Notes under the pieces: model-generated | The model's input: only the letters and a program-made list of their open reading frames with translations | Database searches by the model: none | Told to the model about the DNA's origin: nothing | Part shown: one piece after another, positions 48,708 to 56,929 of the stretch | Layout of the letters: the number at the start of each line of letters is the position of its first letter | Position numbering within the stretch: the first letter of the stretch is position 1 | From: Novosphingobium profundi | GTDB lineage: Bacteria; Pseudomonadota; Alphaproteobacteria; Sphingomonadales; Sphingomonadaceae | DNA: 64,000 bases | Assembly (NCBI RefSeq): GCF_018491765.1 | Contig: NZ_JABWCU010000010.1 | Span: 1-64,000 of the forward strand | Direction: 5' to 3' | Program-made: the position numbers and the translations under genes

Positions 48708-51700
48708 ATGCCCAGGATCGATCGACGCACCGTGCTGGCGGGCAGCACGGGTCTCACGCTCGGCGCGGCAAGCGGGAGCTTTCCGGCCCTCGCGCGCGCT
48801 TCGGCGGGGCGCGTCGCGCTGCGCGATCCGCGCACGGCGCAGATGGTCGATCCGATCGGGCTGGGCGACCGTACCCCTTCGCTCTCCTGGCGGCTTGAAG
48901 GCGGTGAGGGCACGCAGCAGGCCGCCTGGCGGGTGATCGTGGCCTCCAGCCTGCAGCGCCTCGCGGCCGGGCAGGGCGATGTGTGGGACAGCGGCCGGCA
49001 GATGGGCTCGCAGGCGAGCGGCGTCGCCTATGCAGGCACGCCGCTGGTCTCGGGTCAGCGCTGCTTCTGGAAGGTCTGCGCCTGGACCCAGGACGGAACG
49101 CGCGTGTGGAGCGAGCCCGCGAGCTGGGAGATGGGCCTGCTCGAGGCCGCCGACTGGTCCGGCGCCTGGCTTGCCGTCGAGGATGCCGACGAACGCGACG
49201 ACCGCCTCTCGGGCGTCGAATGGGTGGGCGGCGAGGCGGCCTCGCCCGACGTGGTGCGCGCCTTTCGCCTGGCCTTCACCAGTGGGGCGGGGCCCTGCGT
49301 GGTCACGCTGGTTGCCGACGGGGTGATTTCGGCCATCGCGCTCGACGGCAAGCCGCTTACGGCGACACCCTATAGCCCGCTCGCCTTCGGCGGTCCGCCG
49401 GCTTCGCGCTTCGCGCTCGATCTTGCCGCCGGGGCGCACGAGCTCACCGTCTCGGTCTCGCCCACTCCCGGCTACTTTACCAAGCCCTTCGTGCGCGTTG
49501 CGGGCCATGTCCGGATGACCGGCGCGGACGGTGCACGTGTGCGGATCGGGCGCGGGTGGCAGACCCGGCTGGGCGACCTGGAGCCCTGGGCCGCGGCGGC
49601 GAAGGCGCCCGAGCAGCCCAATTTCCCCTGGCCGCCGACCCCCGCGCGCCTGCTCGCGCGCCCTTTCGCGCAGGCGGGCAAAGTGGTGCGCGCGCGGCTC
49701 CACGTGGCGGCGCTTGGCGGCTACCGCGTCTGGATCAACGGCGCGCGGGTGGGCGCGGACGAATTGCAGGCCGAACCGGCCAACTATACGAGGCACATCC
49801 CTTCGCGCAGCTATGACGTGACCGCGCTCGTGCGCGACGGGGCGAACGTGCTCGGCGCGCTGGTCGGCGATGGCCACTTCGCCAGCTATCAGGCGCCTGA
49901 TGGACGCTACCCCTATCTTCCCGCCCCGCGCCGGGTGCAGATGGTGCTCGAGATCGAGGACGAGGGCGGGACGATCACGCGCGTGGTCACCGATGGGAGC
50001 TGGCGCCACGCGGACTCTCCCTTGCGAATGTCCGAGATCTACGCGGGCGAGGACCAGGACTTGCGCCTCTGGCCCGAGGGCTGGAACCGGGCGGGTTTCG
50101 ACCTTTCGGACTGGGAACGGGTGTGGACCGCGCCCGAACCGCAGGTGCCGATCGTGGCCGCGCTGTGCGAACCGGTGCGGGTCATCCGCGAACGCGCACC
50201 CGAAAGCGTGCACAAGCGCGCCGAGCGCCGCTTCGTCGTCGATTTCGGGCAGAATTTCGCCGGGCGCGTGCGGCTGAGGGTCAAGGGCAGGCCGGGGCAG
50301 GAAGTCACCGTGCGCATGGCCGAGATCCTGGGCGCGGACGGCGAGATCGACCAGAGCAACTTGCGCGCGGCGCGCGCCACCGATCGCTATGTCCTGGCGG
50401 GCAGGCGGGAGGGCGAGGAGCTTTGCCCGATGCTCACCTACCAGGGCTTTCGCTACGCCGAGATTTCCGGGCTCGACACGCTCGAGGCAGGGATGGTGAC
50501 CGGGCTCGTCCTTTCGAGCGACTTGCGCGAGACGGGCACCTTGCGCGTCGCCGAGCCGCACATCCAGAAGCTCTGGCTCAACACCTTGTGGAGCCAGCGC
50601 TCGAACTTCATGGGCATTCCCACCGATTGCCCCCAGCGCGACGAGCGCCTGGGCTGGACCGGCGATGCGCAAGTGTTCTGGGACACCGCCAGCTTCAACA
50701 TGGCGACGGGGCCGTTCACGCGCGCCTACTGCCGCGATCTGCGCGAGGCGCAAGGCGCCAGGGGGGCCTACCCGCTCTGGGCGCCGTGCCCCTCGGGGCT
50801 GGGCTGGGGCACCACCAGCGCGACGCCGGGCTGGGCCGACGTCGGGGTCATGTTGCCCTACACCTCGTATCTCCACGAGGGCGATGCGCGCGTGGTCGAC
50901 GAGAACTGGTCGGCGATGACCGCCTATCTCGAGGGCATTCTCGCCACCAATCCCGATGGTCTGTGGGCCAAGGATCGCGGTGTCGACCTGGGCGACTGGC
51001 TCGCGCTCGACGCCAAGTCGCCGATGGACGAGACCACGCCCAAGGACCTTATCGGCACCGCCATGCTGGCGCGCTCGATCGCGCAAGTGGCGCAGCTCGC
51101 GCAGTGGACCGGGCGCAGCGCCGAGGCCGCGACGTGGACGGCGCGGCTGGCGCGGACCCGACAGGCCTTTGCGGCGGCCTTCGTCAAGCCCGACGGCACC
51201 GTGGGCAACGCCAGCCAGTGCAGCTACATCCTGGCGCTCGCGCTCGACTTGCTCGACGAACCCGTGCGCGCCCGAGCGGGGGAACGCCTCGCCGCCGACA
51301 TCCGCCGGCGCGGGACCCTGCTCACGACCGGCTTCCTCGGCACGCCGCTGGCGCTCGACGCGCTGGCGGGCGTGGGCGAGACGCGCCTTGCCTGGGATCT
51401 CCTGCTCCGCCGCGAATTCCCCTCGTGGGGCTATATGGCCGATCACGGGGCGACGACGATCTGGGAGCGCTGGAACGGCGATACCGGCGACGTCGCGATG
51501 AATTCGTTCAACCACTACGCGCTCGGCGCCGTCTGCGGCTTCCTCTACCGCCGCGTCGCCGGGATCGCGCCGACCGCGCCCGGCTTTGCCACGTTCGACG
51601 TCGATCCCTTGCTCGACCCCCGCATCGCTTCGGCGGGCGCCACGCTCGACACGGTGCGTGGGCGCATCGTCGCCGACTGGACGCGGGGCGCGGGCGAAGG

Positions 51701-51818
51701 CGGCGGCGCGAGCCTTGCGCTGAGCGTCCCCGCCAACACCCGGGCGCGCGTGCGCCTGCCCGGTGGCTGGCGCGAGGTGGCGCCCGGAACGCACCGCTTC
51801 ACCCTTGCCGGAGCCTAG
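48708..51818 (+). CDS. GH78 alpha-L-rhamnosidase, Tat-exported
   Basis: A protein of 1036 residues with an N-terminal Tat signal (RIDRRTVLAGSTGLTLGAA). It then has the fibronectin-like and beta-sandwich modules of bacterial rhamnosidases (PSLSWRLEGG, RYVLAGRREGEELCPMLTYQGFRY) and a central (alpha/alpha)6 barrel. CPQRDERLGWTGD starts at Cys641 and contains Glu646, the probable general acid. WERWNGD contains Glu920, the probable base. These inverting enzymes release rhamnose from flavonoid rutinosides and neohesperidosides, among others. It lies 106 bases after the GH1 gene on the same strand. Confidence 0.92.
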   Translation: MPRIDRRTVLAGSTGLTLGAASGSFPALARASAGRVALRDPRTAQMVDPIGLGDRTPSLSWRLEGGEGTQQAAWRVIVASSLQRLAAGQGDVWDSGRQMGSQASGVAYAGTPLVSGQRCFWKVCAWTQDGTRVWSEPASWEMGLLEAADWSGAWLAVEDADERDDRLSGVEWVGGEAASPDVVRAFRLAFTSGAGPCVVTLVADGVISAIALDGKPLTATPYSPLAFGGPPASRFALDLAAGAHELTVSVSPTPGYFTKPFVRVAGHVRMTGADGARVRIGRGWQTRLGDLEPWAAAAKAPEQPNFPWPPTPARLLARPFAQAGKVVRARLHVAALGGYRVWINGARVGADELQAEPANYTRHIPSRSYDVTALVRDGANVLGALVGDGHFASYQAPDGRYPYLPAPRRVQMVLEIEDEGGTITRVVTDGSWRHADSPLRMSEIYAGEDQDLRLWPEGWNRAGFDLSDWERVWTAPEPQVPIVAALCEPVRVIRERAPESVHKRAERRFVVDFGQNFAGRVRLRVKGRPGQEVTVRMAEILGADGEIDQSNLRAARATDRYVLAGRREGEELCPMLTYQGFRYAEISGLDTLEAGMVTGLVLSSDLRETGTLRVAEPHIQKLWLNTLWSQRSNFMGIPTDCPQRDERLGWTGDAQVFWDTASFNMATGPFTRAYCRDLREAQGARGAYPLWAPCPSGLGWGTTSATPGWADVGVMLPYTSYLHEGDARVVDENWSAMTAYLEGILATNPDGLWAKDRGVDLGDWLALDAKSPMDETTPKDLIGTAMLARSIAQVAQLAQWTGRSAEAATWTARLARTRQAFAAAFVKPDGTVGNASQCSYILALALDLLDEPVRARAGERLAADIRRRGTLLTTGFLGTPLALDALAGVGETRLAWDLLLRREFPSWGYMADHGATTIWERWNGDTGDVAMNSFNHYALGAVCGFLYRRVAGIAPTAPGFATFDVDPLLDPRIASAGATLDTVRGRIVADWTRGAGEGGGASLALSVPANTRARVRLPGGWREVAPGTHRFTLAGA

Positions 51819-51854
51819 GGCCGGGGCCGCCCTTGTGGCGACCCCGCAGTCCCT

Positions 51855-53927
51855 TCAGCGGAACTGGACCGAGACCCCGCCCCAGATCGTGCGCGGAGTG
51901 CCCAGGTCATACGAGCCCGACTGGTTGCGCGTGAGGATCGTCTCGTCGGTGAGGTTCTCGCCGCGCAGCAGCAGGGCGACCGGACCCGCCACAGGCACGC
52001 GCGCATAGGCGTCGAGCGTGGTCGCGGCGGGCAGGGCCTGGGTATTGGTGTCGTCTTCGTACTGCTTGCCGACGTGGCGCAGCGTGGCGGCAAGGCGCCA
52101 GCCTTCGCGCGGCGCCCAGGCGAGCGTCGCCGAGGCGTCGAGCTTGGGCACCTGGGCGGGGCGCATGCCGTCGAAGTCGGCCCCCGCCTGGTGGACCTTG
52201 GAATCGGTCCAGGCGAGCGATCCCTCGAGGCTGACGGTGCCCAGCGCGACCTTGGCTTGCGCCTCGATGCCCCTGGCGCGGATTTCATCGACATTCTGGC
52301 GCTGGAGCAGGTTGGTCCCGATCGTCACGTTGGCGATCGCGTCCTTGAGCCGGTTGTCGAAGGCGGTCAGCGAAAGCGAGACATGGGGCGCGGGCGTAAG
52401 ATCGATGCCCGCCTCGTAGCCGCGCAGCCGTTCGGGCTTGAGCGCGGCGTTGGCCTGCGTCGTCACCGGAAAGACGACGTAAGGGCGGTAAAGCTCGTTG
52501 AGCGTGGGCAGGCGCAGGCCGGTATAGGCCGCCGCGCGCAGCGTGAGGGCGGGGATCACGTGCCAGGCCGCGCCCGCACGCCCGTTGCCGTTCCAGCCCG
52601 AGCGGTCGGCGAAAGTGTCGTCCTGGTAGACGGCGCCGGCCGCCGTCAGCGAACGGTAGAAGCCGTTGCGGATGGTCCAGCGGTCGGCCCGGCCGCTCGC
52701 GGTCAGCACCAGCGAACCCAGCGTCCAGTCGTCCTGTGCGTAGAGGCCAAGGTCGGACTGCTCGCCCCCGGCGCGCCGGAAATAGGTGGCGAGGCCGGTC
52801 GTGGCCGAATAGGGCATTTCAACCAGATGGCCCTGCGAACTGCGGATGTCGGCGCCCAGGCGCAGGACATGGTCCTCGCCCACCGGCGGGCGCAGTTCGG
52901 CCTTGCCCCCGATCGCGAGCGTGGGCGTCTTGGCCTGGTCGAGCGTCTTCTTGTAGCTCGACGAACTGATCACGACGTTCGAGAAGTTCTGCGCCTGGAC
53001 GTAGCCCAGCACGTCGAACTGCCAGTCACCCCGGCCGACGAGGCGCAGGCTCGCCTGCTGGCCGTCGGAGGTCGAATTCGCGCCCTTGAAGCGCAGCGTG
53101 CGCTGGTCGCCGTAGACGAGGCCCGAGGCCTGGATCTCGACGCTGTCGCTCAGCGGCGCGACGGCGCGCAGCGAGGCCGACCAGCTTTCGTAGGCCGCGC
53201 GCGCGGTGGCCTCGACGCGCTGGTCCCTGGGCGTGGTCCAGAAGCCCTGGCCCTTGTCCCACTGCGCGCTGGCGATGACGTAGCCCTGGCCCAGGCGCTG
53301 CGCGGTGGTGGCCGAGACTTGCGTCTCGCCCCGGTCGTTGACCAGGGCCTCGCCCTGCAACGCACCGATCGCGTCGGGGCCGGCGCTGACAAGGTCGATC
53401 GTGCCCGAGATCGCGCCGGTGCCGAAGGCCCCCATGCCGCCGCCGCGCGTCACCTGCACTTCGCCGATGCGCGCGGGCGCGATCGCGGAGAAGGGAATGT
53501 AGCCGAAGAAGGGGTTGGCGACGGGGACGCCGTCGAGCAGCACCAGCGCGCGGCTCGAGGCGTTGCCGCCGAGCGCGCGCAGCGTCACCCCTTGCGCCGA
53601 GGGGTTGGCCGCGCGGCTGTCGGAACGGCGGTACTGCTGGAAGCCCGCGACCGAGGACAGCACGTCCTCGATCCGCCCCGAGGCGCTGGCGGTCACTTCG
53701 TCGCGCCCGATCGTGACGACGTCGTAGGCGGTCGTTCCCTGGCCTTCCTCGAGCCCGCGTCCGGTGACGACGATGGTGCCCGCCTGCGCCGCGGCGTCGG
53801 CGCTTTCATCGGCCAGCGCGGGCGCGGCGAAGGCCACGGCGACGGGAAGCGCAAGAGCAAGGCCAAGCGCGCTCGAGAGACGCAGCGTCGAGGCCGATGG
53901 GACGGAGGTGTGACGGGTGACGTGCAT
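51855..53927 (-). CDS. Small TonB-dependent receptor (BtuB/CirA-like)
   Basis: A protein of 690 residues, shorter than the other five receptors in the window. I place the start at ATG 53927, four bases after AGGGAG; the frame runs far upstream but that part has no signal peptide. The signal peptide ends near APALADE and is followed by TIVVTGRGLEEGQ, the plug (SRALVLLDGVPVANPFFGYIPF), and a barrel ending WGGVSVQFR. This compact type commonly takes siderophores, cobalamin or small sugars. I found no cobalamin riboswitch or Fur box in the upstream region, and no partner genes reveal the ligand. Confidence 0.9.
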   Translation of the reverse strand: MHVTRHTSVPSASTLRLSSALGLALALPVAVAFAAPALADESADAAAQAGTIVVTGRGLEEGQGTTAYDVVTIGRDEVTASASGRIEDVLSSVAGFQQYRRSDSRAANPSAQGVTLRALGGNASSRALVLLDGVPVANPFFGYIPFSAIAPARIGEVQVTRGGGMGAFGTGAISGTIDLVSAGPDAIGALQGEALVNDRGETQVSATTAQRLGQGYVIASAQWDKGQGFWTTPRDQRVEATARAAYESWSASLRAVAPLSDSVEIQASGLVYGDQRTLRFKGANSTSDGQQASLRLVGRGDWQFDVLGYVQAQNFSNVVISSSSYKKTLDQAKTPTLAIGGKAELRPPVGEDHVLRLGADIRSSQGHLVEMPYSATTGLATYFRRAGGEQSDLGLYAQDDWTLGSLVLTASGRADRWTIRNGFYRSLTAAGAVYQDDTFADRSGWNGNGRAGAAWHVIPALTLRAAAYTGLRLPTLNELYRPYVVFPVTTQANAALKPERLRGYEAGIDLTPAPHVSLSLTAFDNRLKDAIANVTIGTNLLQRQNVDEIRARGIEAQAKVALGTVSLEGSLAWTDSKVHQAGADFDGMRPAQVPKLDASATLAWAPREGWRLAATLRHVGKQYEDDTNTQALPAATTLDAYARVPVAGPVALLLRGENLTDETILTRNQSGSYDLGTPRTIWGGVSVQFR

Positions 53928-54403
53928 GGGGCTCCCTGAAATGGCGATGGGACCGGTTTTGCGCGCCGCGAGGGGCGCTTCCGGTGTTCTGGCTATGCTT
54001 TCTGGTGTGTCACCTAGCGGCGGTGCGGCTGGAGGAAAACACCAATTCGTGAAAATTCCGCCGACTTGCTGGGCGCTTGTCCAATCCGGGGGCGGGGCGG
54101 GCCCGCGCACATCCACATGGCGGAAGGTGTCCTTCTTCGTGCTCACGAACGCGTCCCCGATATGCCTGCGGGGACACCCGCGATGCCCCCTCTCCCTGCT
54201 ATCCGCCTTCGTGCACGGGTGTCTCGTCAAACGGCCCCGGGCTTTCGGATCGTGCGGGGTCTAGTCGAAGCCGTGCGCTCACGCCATTGTGCATTGGTAC
54301 CCTTGCGCGGGTCTCGCGCGCTTGCGCAAAGGCCCCGTCCGGGCCCACATGGTGGGGAAATCACACCAGGACCGGCTCCGAGCGGCCGGGCAAGGAAGAC
54401 ACG
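53928..54403. other. Intergenic region between divergent genes, no gene recognised
   Basis: About 480 bases that must hold promoters for the leftward TBDR and the rightward HglS-type gene. A 6-bp inverted repeat, GTCCCC-N11-GGGGAC (54153-54175), is the only clear structure. Long frames cross it, but none has a start site or motif. No known riboswitch core was seen on either strand. Confidence 0.45.
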
Positions 54404-55789
54404 ATGCCACAGCCTGTACCGGCGGACCTCATCCGCGCCCGTTTCTCCGACGCCCTCTCGGCGATGTACGGGTGCGAGGTACCGCTCTATGCGCAGCTTC
54501 TCGAGCTCGTCCACGACGTGAACGGCCGCGCGATGGCCGCCGACCCCGCGCTCGGCGCGATGGTCGAGGCGGCTGGCGGGCTCGCCGCGTTCAACCGCGA
54601 GCCGCACGGGGCGATTCGCGTCGGCAAGCCGGACGAACTTGCCGCCCTGCGCCGGGTCTTCGCGGTCATGGGCATGTATCCGGTGGGCTATTACGATCTC
54701 TCGGTCGCAGGGGTTCCGGTGCATTCGACCGCCTTCCGTCCGGTCGACCGCGCCTCGCTGGGGGTCAATCCCTTGCGCATCTTCTGCTCGCTGCTGCGCC
54801 TCGAGCTGATCGAGGACGAGGACTTGCGCGCCACCGCAGCGGACCTGCTCGCCAGCCGCGAGATCCTGACGCCGCGCGCGCACGAACTCGTCGCGCGGGC
54901 CGAAGCCGAAGGCGGGCTGGTCGAGGAGGAGGTGGACACTTTCGTCGCCGAGGTGCTCGAGACCTTCCGCTGGCGCGAGAAGGCGCGCGTCACCGCCGCG
55001 ACCTACCGGCGCCTGCTTGGCGCGCACCGCCTGGTTGCCGACATCGTCGCCTTCCAGGGCCCGCACATCAACCACCTGACCCCGCGCACGCTCGACATCG
55101 ACGCCGCGCAGGCCGAGATGGTGGCGCGCGCGATCAAGGCCAAGGCGGTGATCGAGGGGCCGCCGCGCCGCCACGTCGACATCCTGCTGCGCCAGACCAG
55201 TTTCCAGGCGCTCGAGGAGGAGATCACGTTCCTCGGCGCCGACGGGGGCCCCGAGGAGAAGGGCTCGCACATGGCGCGCTTTGGCGAGATCGAGCAGCGC
55301 GGGGCTGCACTCACCCCCAAGGGCCGGGCGCTCTACGATGCGCTGCTGGACGAGGCGCGCGGGCTCGAAGGCTCGTCGGGCGGGGACTACGCCGCGCGGC
55401 TCGCGGCGCTCTTCGAGCGCTTTCCCGACGACCTCGACACCCTGCGCCGCGAAGGGCTCGCCTATTTCGACTATGCCCTGAGCGCACAAGGACACGACGC
55501 GCTCGCCTCGGGGCATCGCGTGCCCGCCGATCTCGAAGCCTGCATCGCGGCGGGTTTGGTGTCCGCCACGCCGATGGTCTACGAGGATTTCCTGCCGGTG
55601 AGTGCGGCGGGCATCTTCCAGTCGAACCTGGGCCTCGAGGAACGCGGGGCCTATGCCGGCCATTCCTCCCAGGCCGCCTTCGAGGAGGCGCTCGGCGCGC
55701 GCGTTGCCGACCCCTTCGCGCTTTACGCCGCGCTCGAAGCGCAGGCGCGCGATGCCGTTCTTGCGCGATTGCACGGCGCGCGGGCCTGA
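54404..55789 (+). CDS. 2-oxoadipate dioxygenase/decarboxylase, HglS (DUF1338) family
   Basis: A protein of 461 residues from ATG 54404 after AAGGAAGA. It belongs to the DUF1338/VOC-related family that includes HglS of Pseudomonas putida, which converts 2-oxoadipate to 2-hydroxyglutarate in lysine catabolism. The iron ligands are expected in VHSTAFRP, in HINHLTPRTLD and in a glutamate such as the one in FGEIEQRG. The arginine in AFRP is also a substrate-binding position in this family. No lysine-pathway genes are nearby. A pentapeptide-repeat gene follows after 20 bases and is probably co-transcribed. Confidence 0.88.
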   Translation: MPQPVPADLIRARFSDALSAMYGCEVPLYAQLLELVHDVNGRAMAADPALGAMVEAAGGLAAFNREPHGAIRVGKPDELAALRRVFAVMGMYPVGYYDLSVAGVPVHSTAFRPVDRASLGVNPLRIFCSLLRLELIEDEDLRATAADLLASREILTPRAHELVARAEAEGGLVEEEVDTFVAEVLETFRWREKARVTAATYRRLLGAHRLVADIVAFQGPHINHLTPRTLDIDAAQAEMVARAIKAKAVIEGPPRRHVDILLRQTSFQALEEEITFLGADGGPEEKGSHMARFGEIEQRGAALTPKGRALYDALLDEARGLEGSSGGDYAARLAALFERFPDDLDTLRREGLAYFDYALSAQGHDALASGHRVPADLEACIAAGLVSATPMVYEDFLPVSAAGIFQSNLGLEERGAYAGHSSQAAFEEALGARVADPFALYAALEAQARDAVLARLHGARA

Positions 55790-55809
55790 GCGGAAGGGGG
55801 GAGGCGCCG

Positions 55810-56496
55810 ATGTCCGATGATCTTGCCGGGGACCTCGTGGAAGGCCGCGCGCTGGCGCGGGCCGATCTCGCGACGCTCTCGGGCACGCAGCCCTCGCTGG
55901 TGGATTGCGAATTGGCCGAGGGGGATTTCGCCGGCCTCGATCTGGCGGGCTGGTCATTCACCCGCTGTGATCTTCGCCGCGCCGATTTCCGGTCCGCTCG
56001 CCTTGAACGCACGCACTGGCGCTCGTGCCGCGGGGCCTTCGCCGTCTTCACCGATGGCGACCTTGCCGAGGCGGTTTTCCAGGGCAGCGATTTCAACAAC
56101 GCCAGCTTCAAGCGCGCCCATCTCGACGCGGCCCGCTTTTCCGGCTGCAAGCTGACCGGGGCGGACCTCACCGGGGTGCGCGCGCTCGACATCGGCTTTG
56201 CCGAAACGCTGCTGATCGATGCCAAGCTGCCAGGGCGGCAGTTCCGCAAGGCTGAGCTCACGCGGGTCGATTTCACCCGCGCCGACCTTGCCCGCTGCGA
56301 CTTTCGCGAGGCGAGTTTCCACGAATGCAGTTTGCGCGAGGCGGCGCTGGGTTCGGCGCGTTTCGAAGGTGCGGACTTGCGCGGGGCGGACCTTGGCGGG
56401 GTGCGGCTCGAGAACGCCGCGCCGTTCCGGGGGGCGACGATCTCGCGCGAGCAGGCGGGCGAACTCCTGCGCGAGCTGGGCCTGAACGTGCGCTGA
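55810..56496 (+). CDS. Pentapeptide-repeat protein, Qnr/McbG-like size
   Basis: A protein of 228 residues made mostly of A(D/N)Lxx/x-F-x-x-C-type five-residue repeats (for example CDLRRADFRSARL and ADLARCDFREASF), which fold into a right-handed quadrilateral helix. The length and the C-terminal helix REQAGELLRELGLNVR resemble Qnr and McbG proteins, DNA mimics that protect gyrase from inhibitors. Many pentapeptide proteins have other or unknown roles, so gyrase protection is only a possibility. It follows the HglS-type gene and probably shares its transcript. Confidence 0.8.
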   Translation: MSDDLAGDLVEGRALARADLATLSGTQPSLVDCELAEGDFAGLDLAGWSFTRCDLRRADFRSARLERTHWRSCRGAFAVFTDGDLAEAVFQGSDFNNASFKRAHLDAARFSGCKLTGADLTGVRALDIGFAETLLIDAKLPGRQFRKAELTRVDFTRADLARCDFREASFHECSLREAALGSARFEGADLRGADLGGVRLENAAPFRGATISREQAGELLRELGLNVR

Positions 56497-56929
56497 GGCG
56501 CTCGGGGTCTGCGCCACCTCGAAAATGGCCGCTTGACTTAAACCCCACTAGATGGGTAGAGATTTAGTCGCGCCGACGGACCGGTCATCCGCGTGCGCCC
56601 AGTCCATGACGACCCGCGGCATTTGATCGGGAAGCAGCTTGCTCCGCGTTACCAACCGCTAAAGCGCGCGACGCTGGGGCGACAACGCCAGGCTTCGTGT
56701 TCCCCTCTTCGGATTATGAGGTGATACGATGCACAGAACTTTCGCAAGCGCATTTCGGCCCTGTTCCCCGGGCCGGTCGATCGGTCGGGCACCGGCGCGC
56801 ACCCGTTAACGGGCGCGTGCGGTGCGGGTACGAACCCGCCCGGCTTCAACCACGGACATAAGGCCACAGCAGGGGCGTCGCAGCCGGGACAAAGGCGGCC
56901 GCGCGACGCCCGTTCAGGGGGTAGAATTC
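56497..56929 (+). promoter_or_regulatory. Long leader of the TBDR at 56930, with promoter and strong hairpin
   Basis: TTGACT (56533-56538) and TAGAGA (56557-56562), 18 bases apart, form a plausible promoter that would give a leader of about 360 bases. A hairpin at 56795-56820 has CCCG-TTAA-CGGG at its tip, one A:C mismatch, and a further six pairs including a G:T. There is no U-tract. The leader also contains the short frame 56729-56809. No known riboswitch was recognised. Confidence 0.45.
56729..56809 (+). CDS. Possible 26-residue leader peptide upstream of a TBDR gene
   Basis: The frame runs from ATG 56729, preceded by AGGTGA, to TAA 56807-56809, whose bases form the loop region of the hairpin at 56795-56820. 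The peptide starts MHRTFASAFRP and has six arginines in 26 residues. Translation to its stop would unfold the hairpin, a layout used in attenuation and translational coupling. It may equally be a chance frame. Confidence 0.35.
   Translation: MHRTFASAFRPCSPGRSIGRAPARTR

Noticed and set aside
53928..54260. Cobalamin riboswitch or Fur box upstream of the small BtuB-like receptor
   Set aside because: I looked for the conserved cobalamin-riboswitch core on the minus strand and for a Fur-type AT-rich dyad and found neither.
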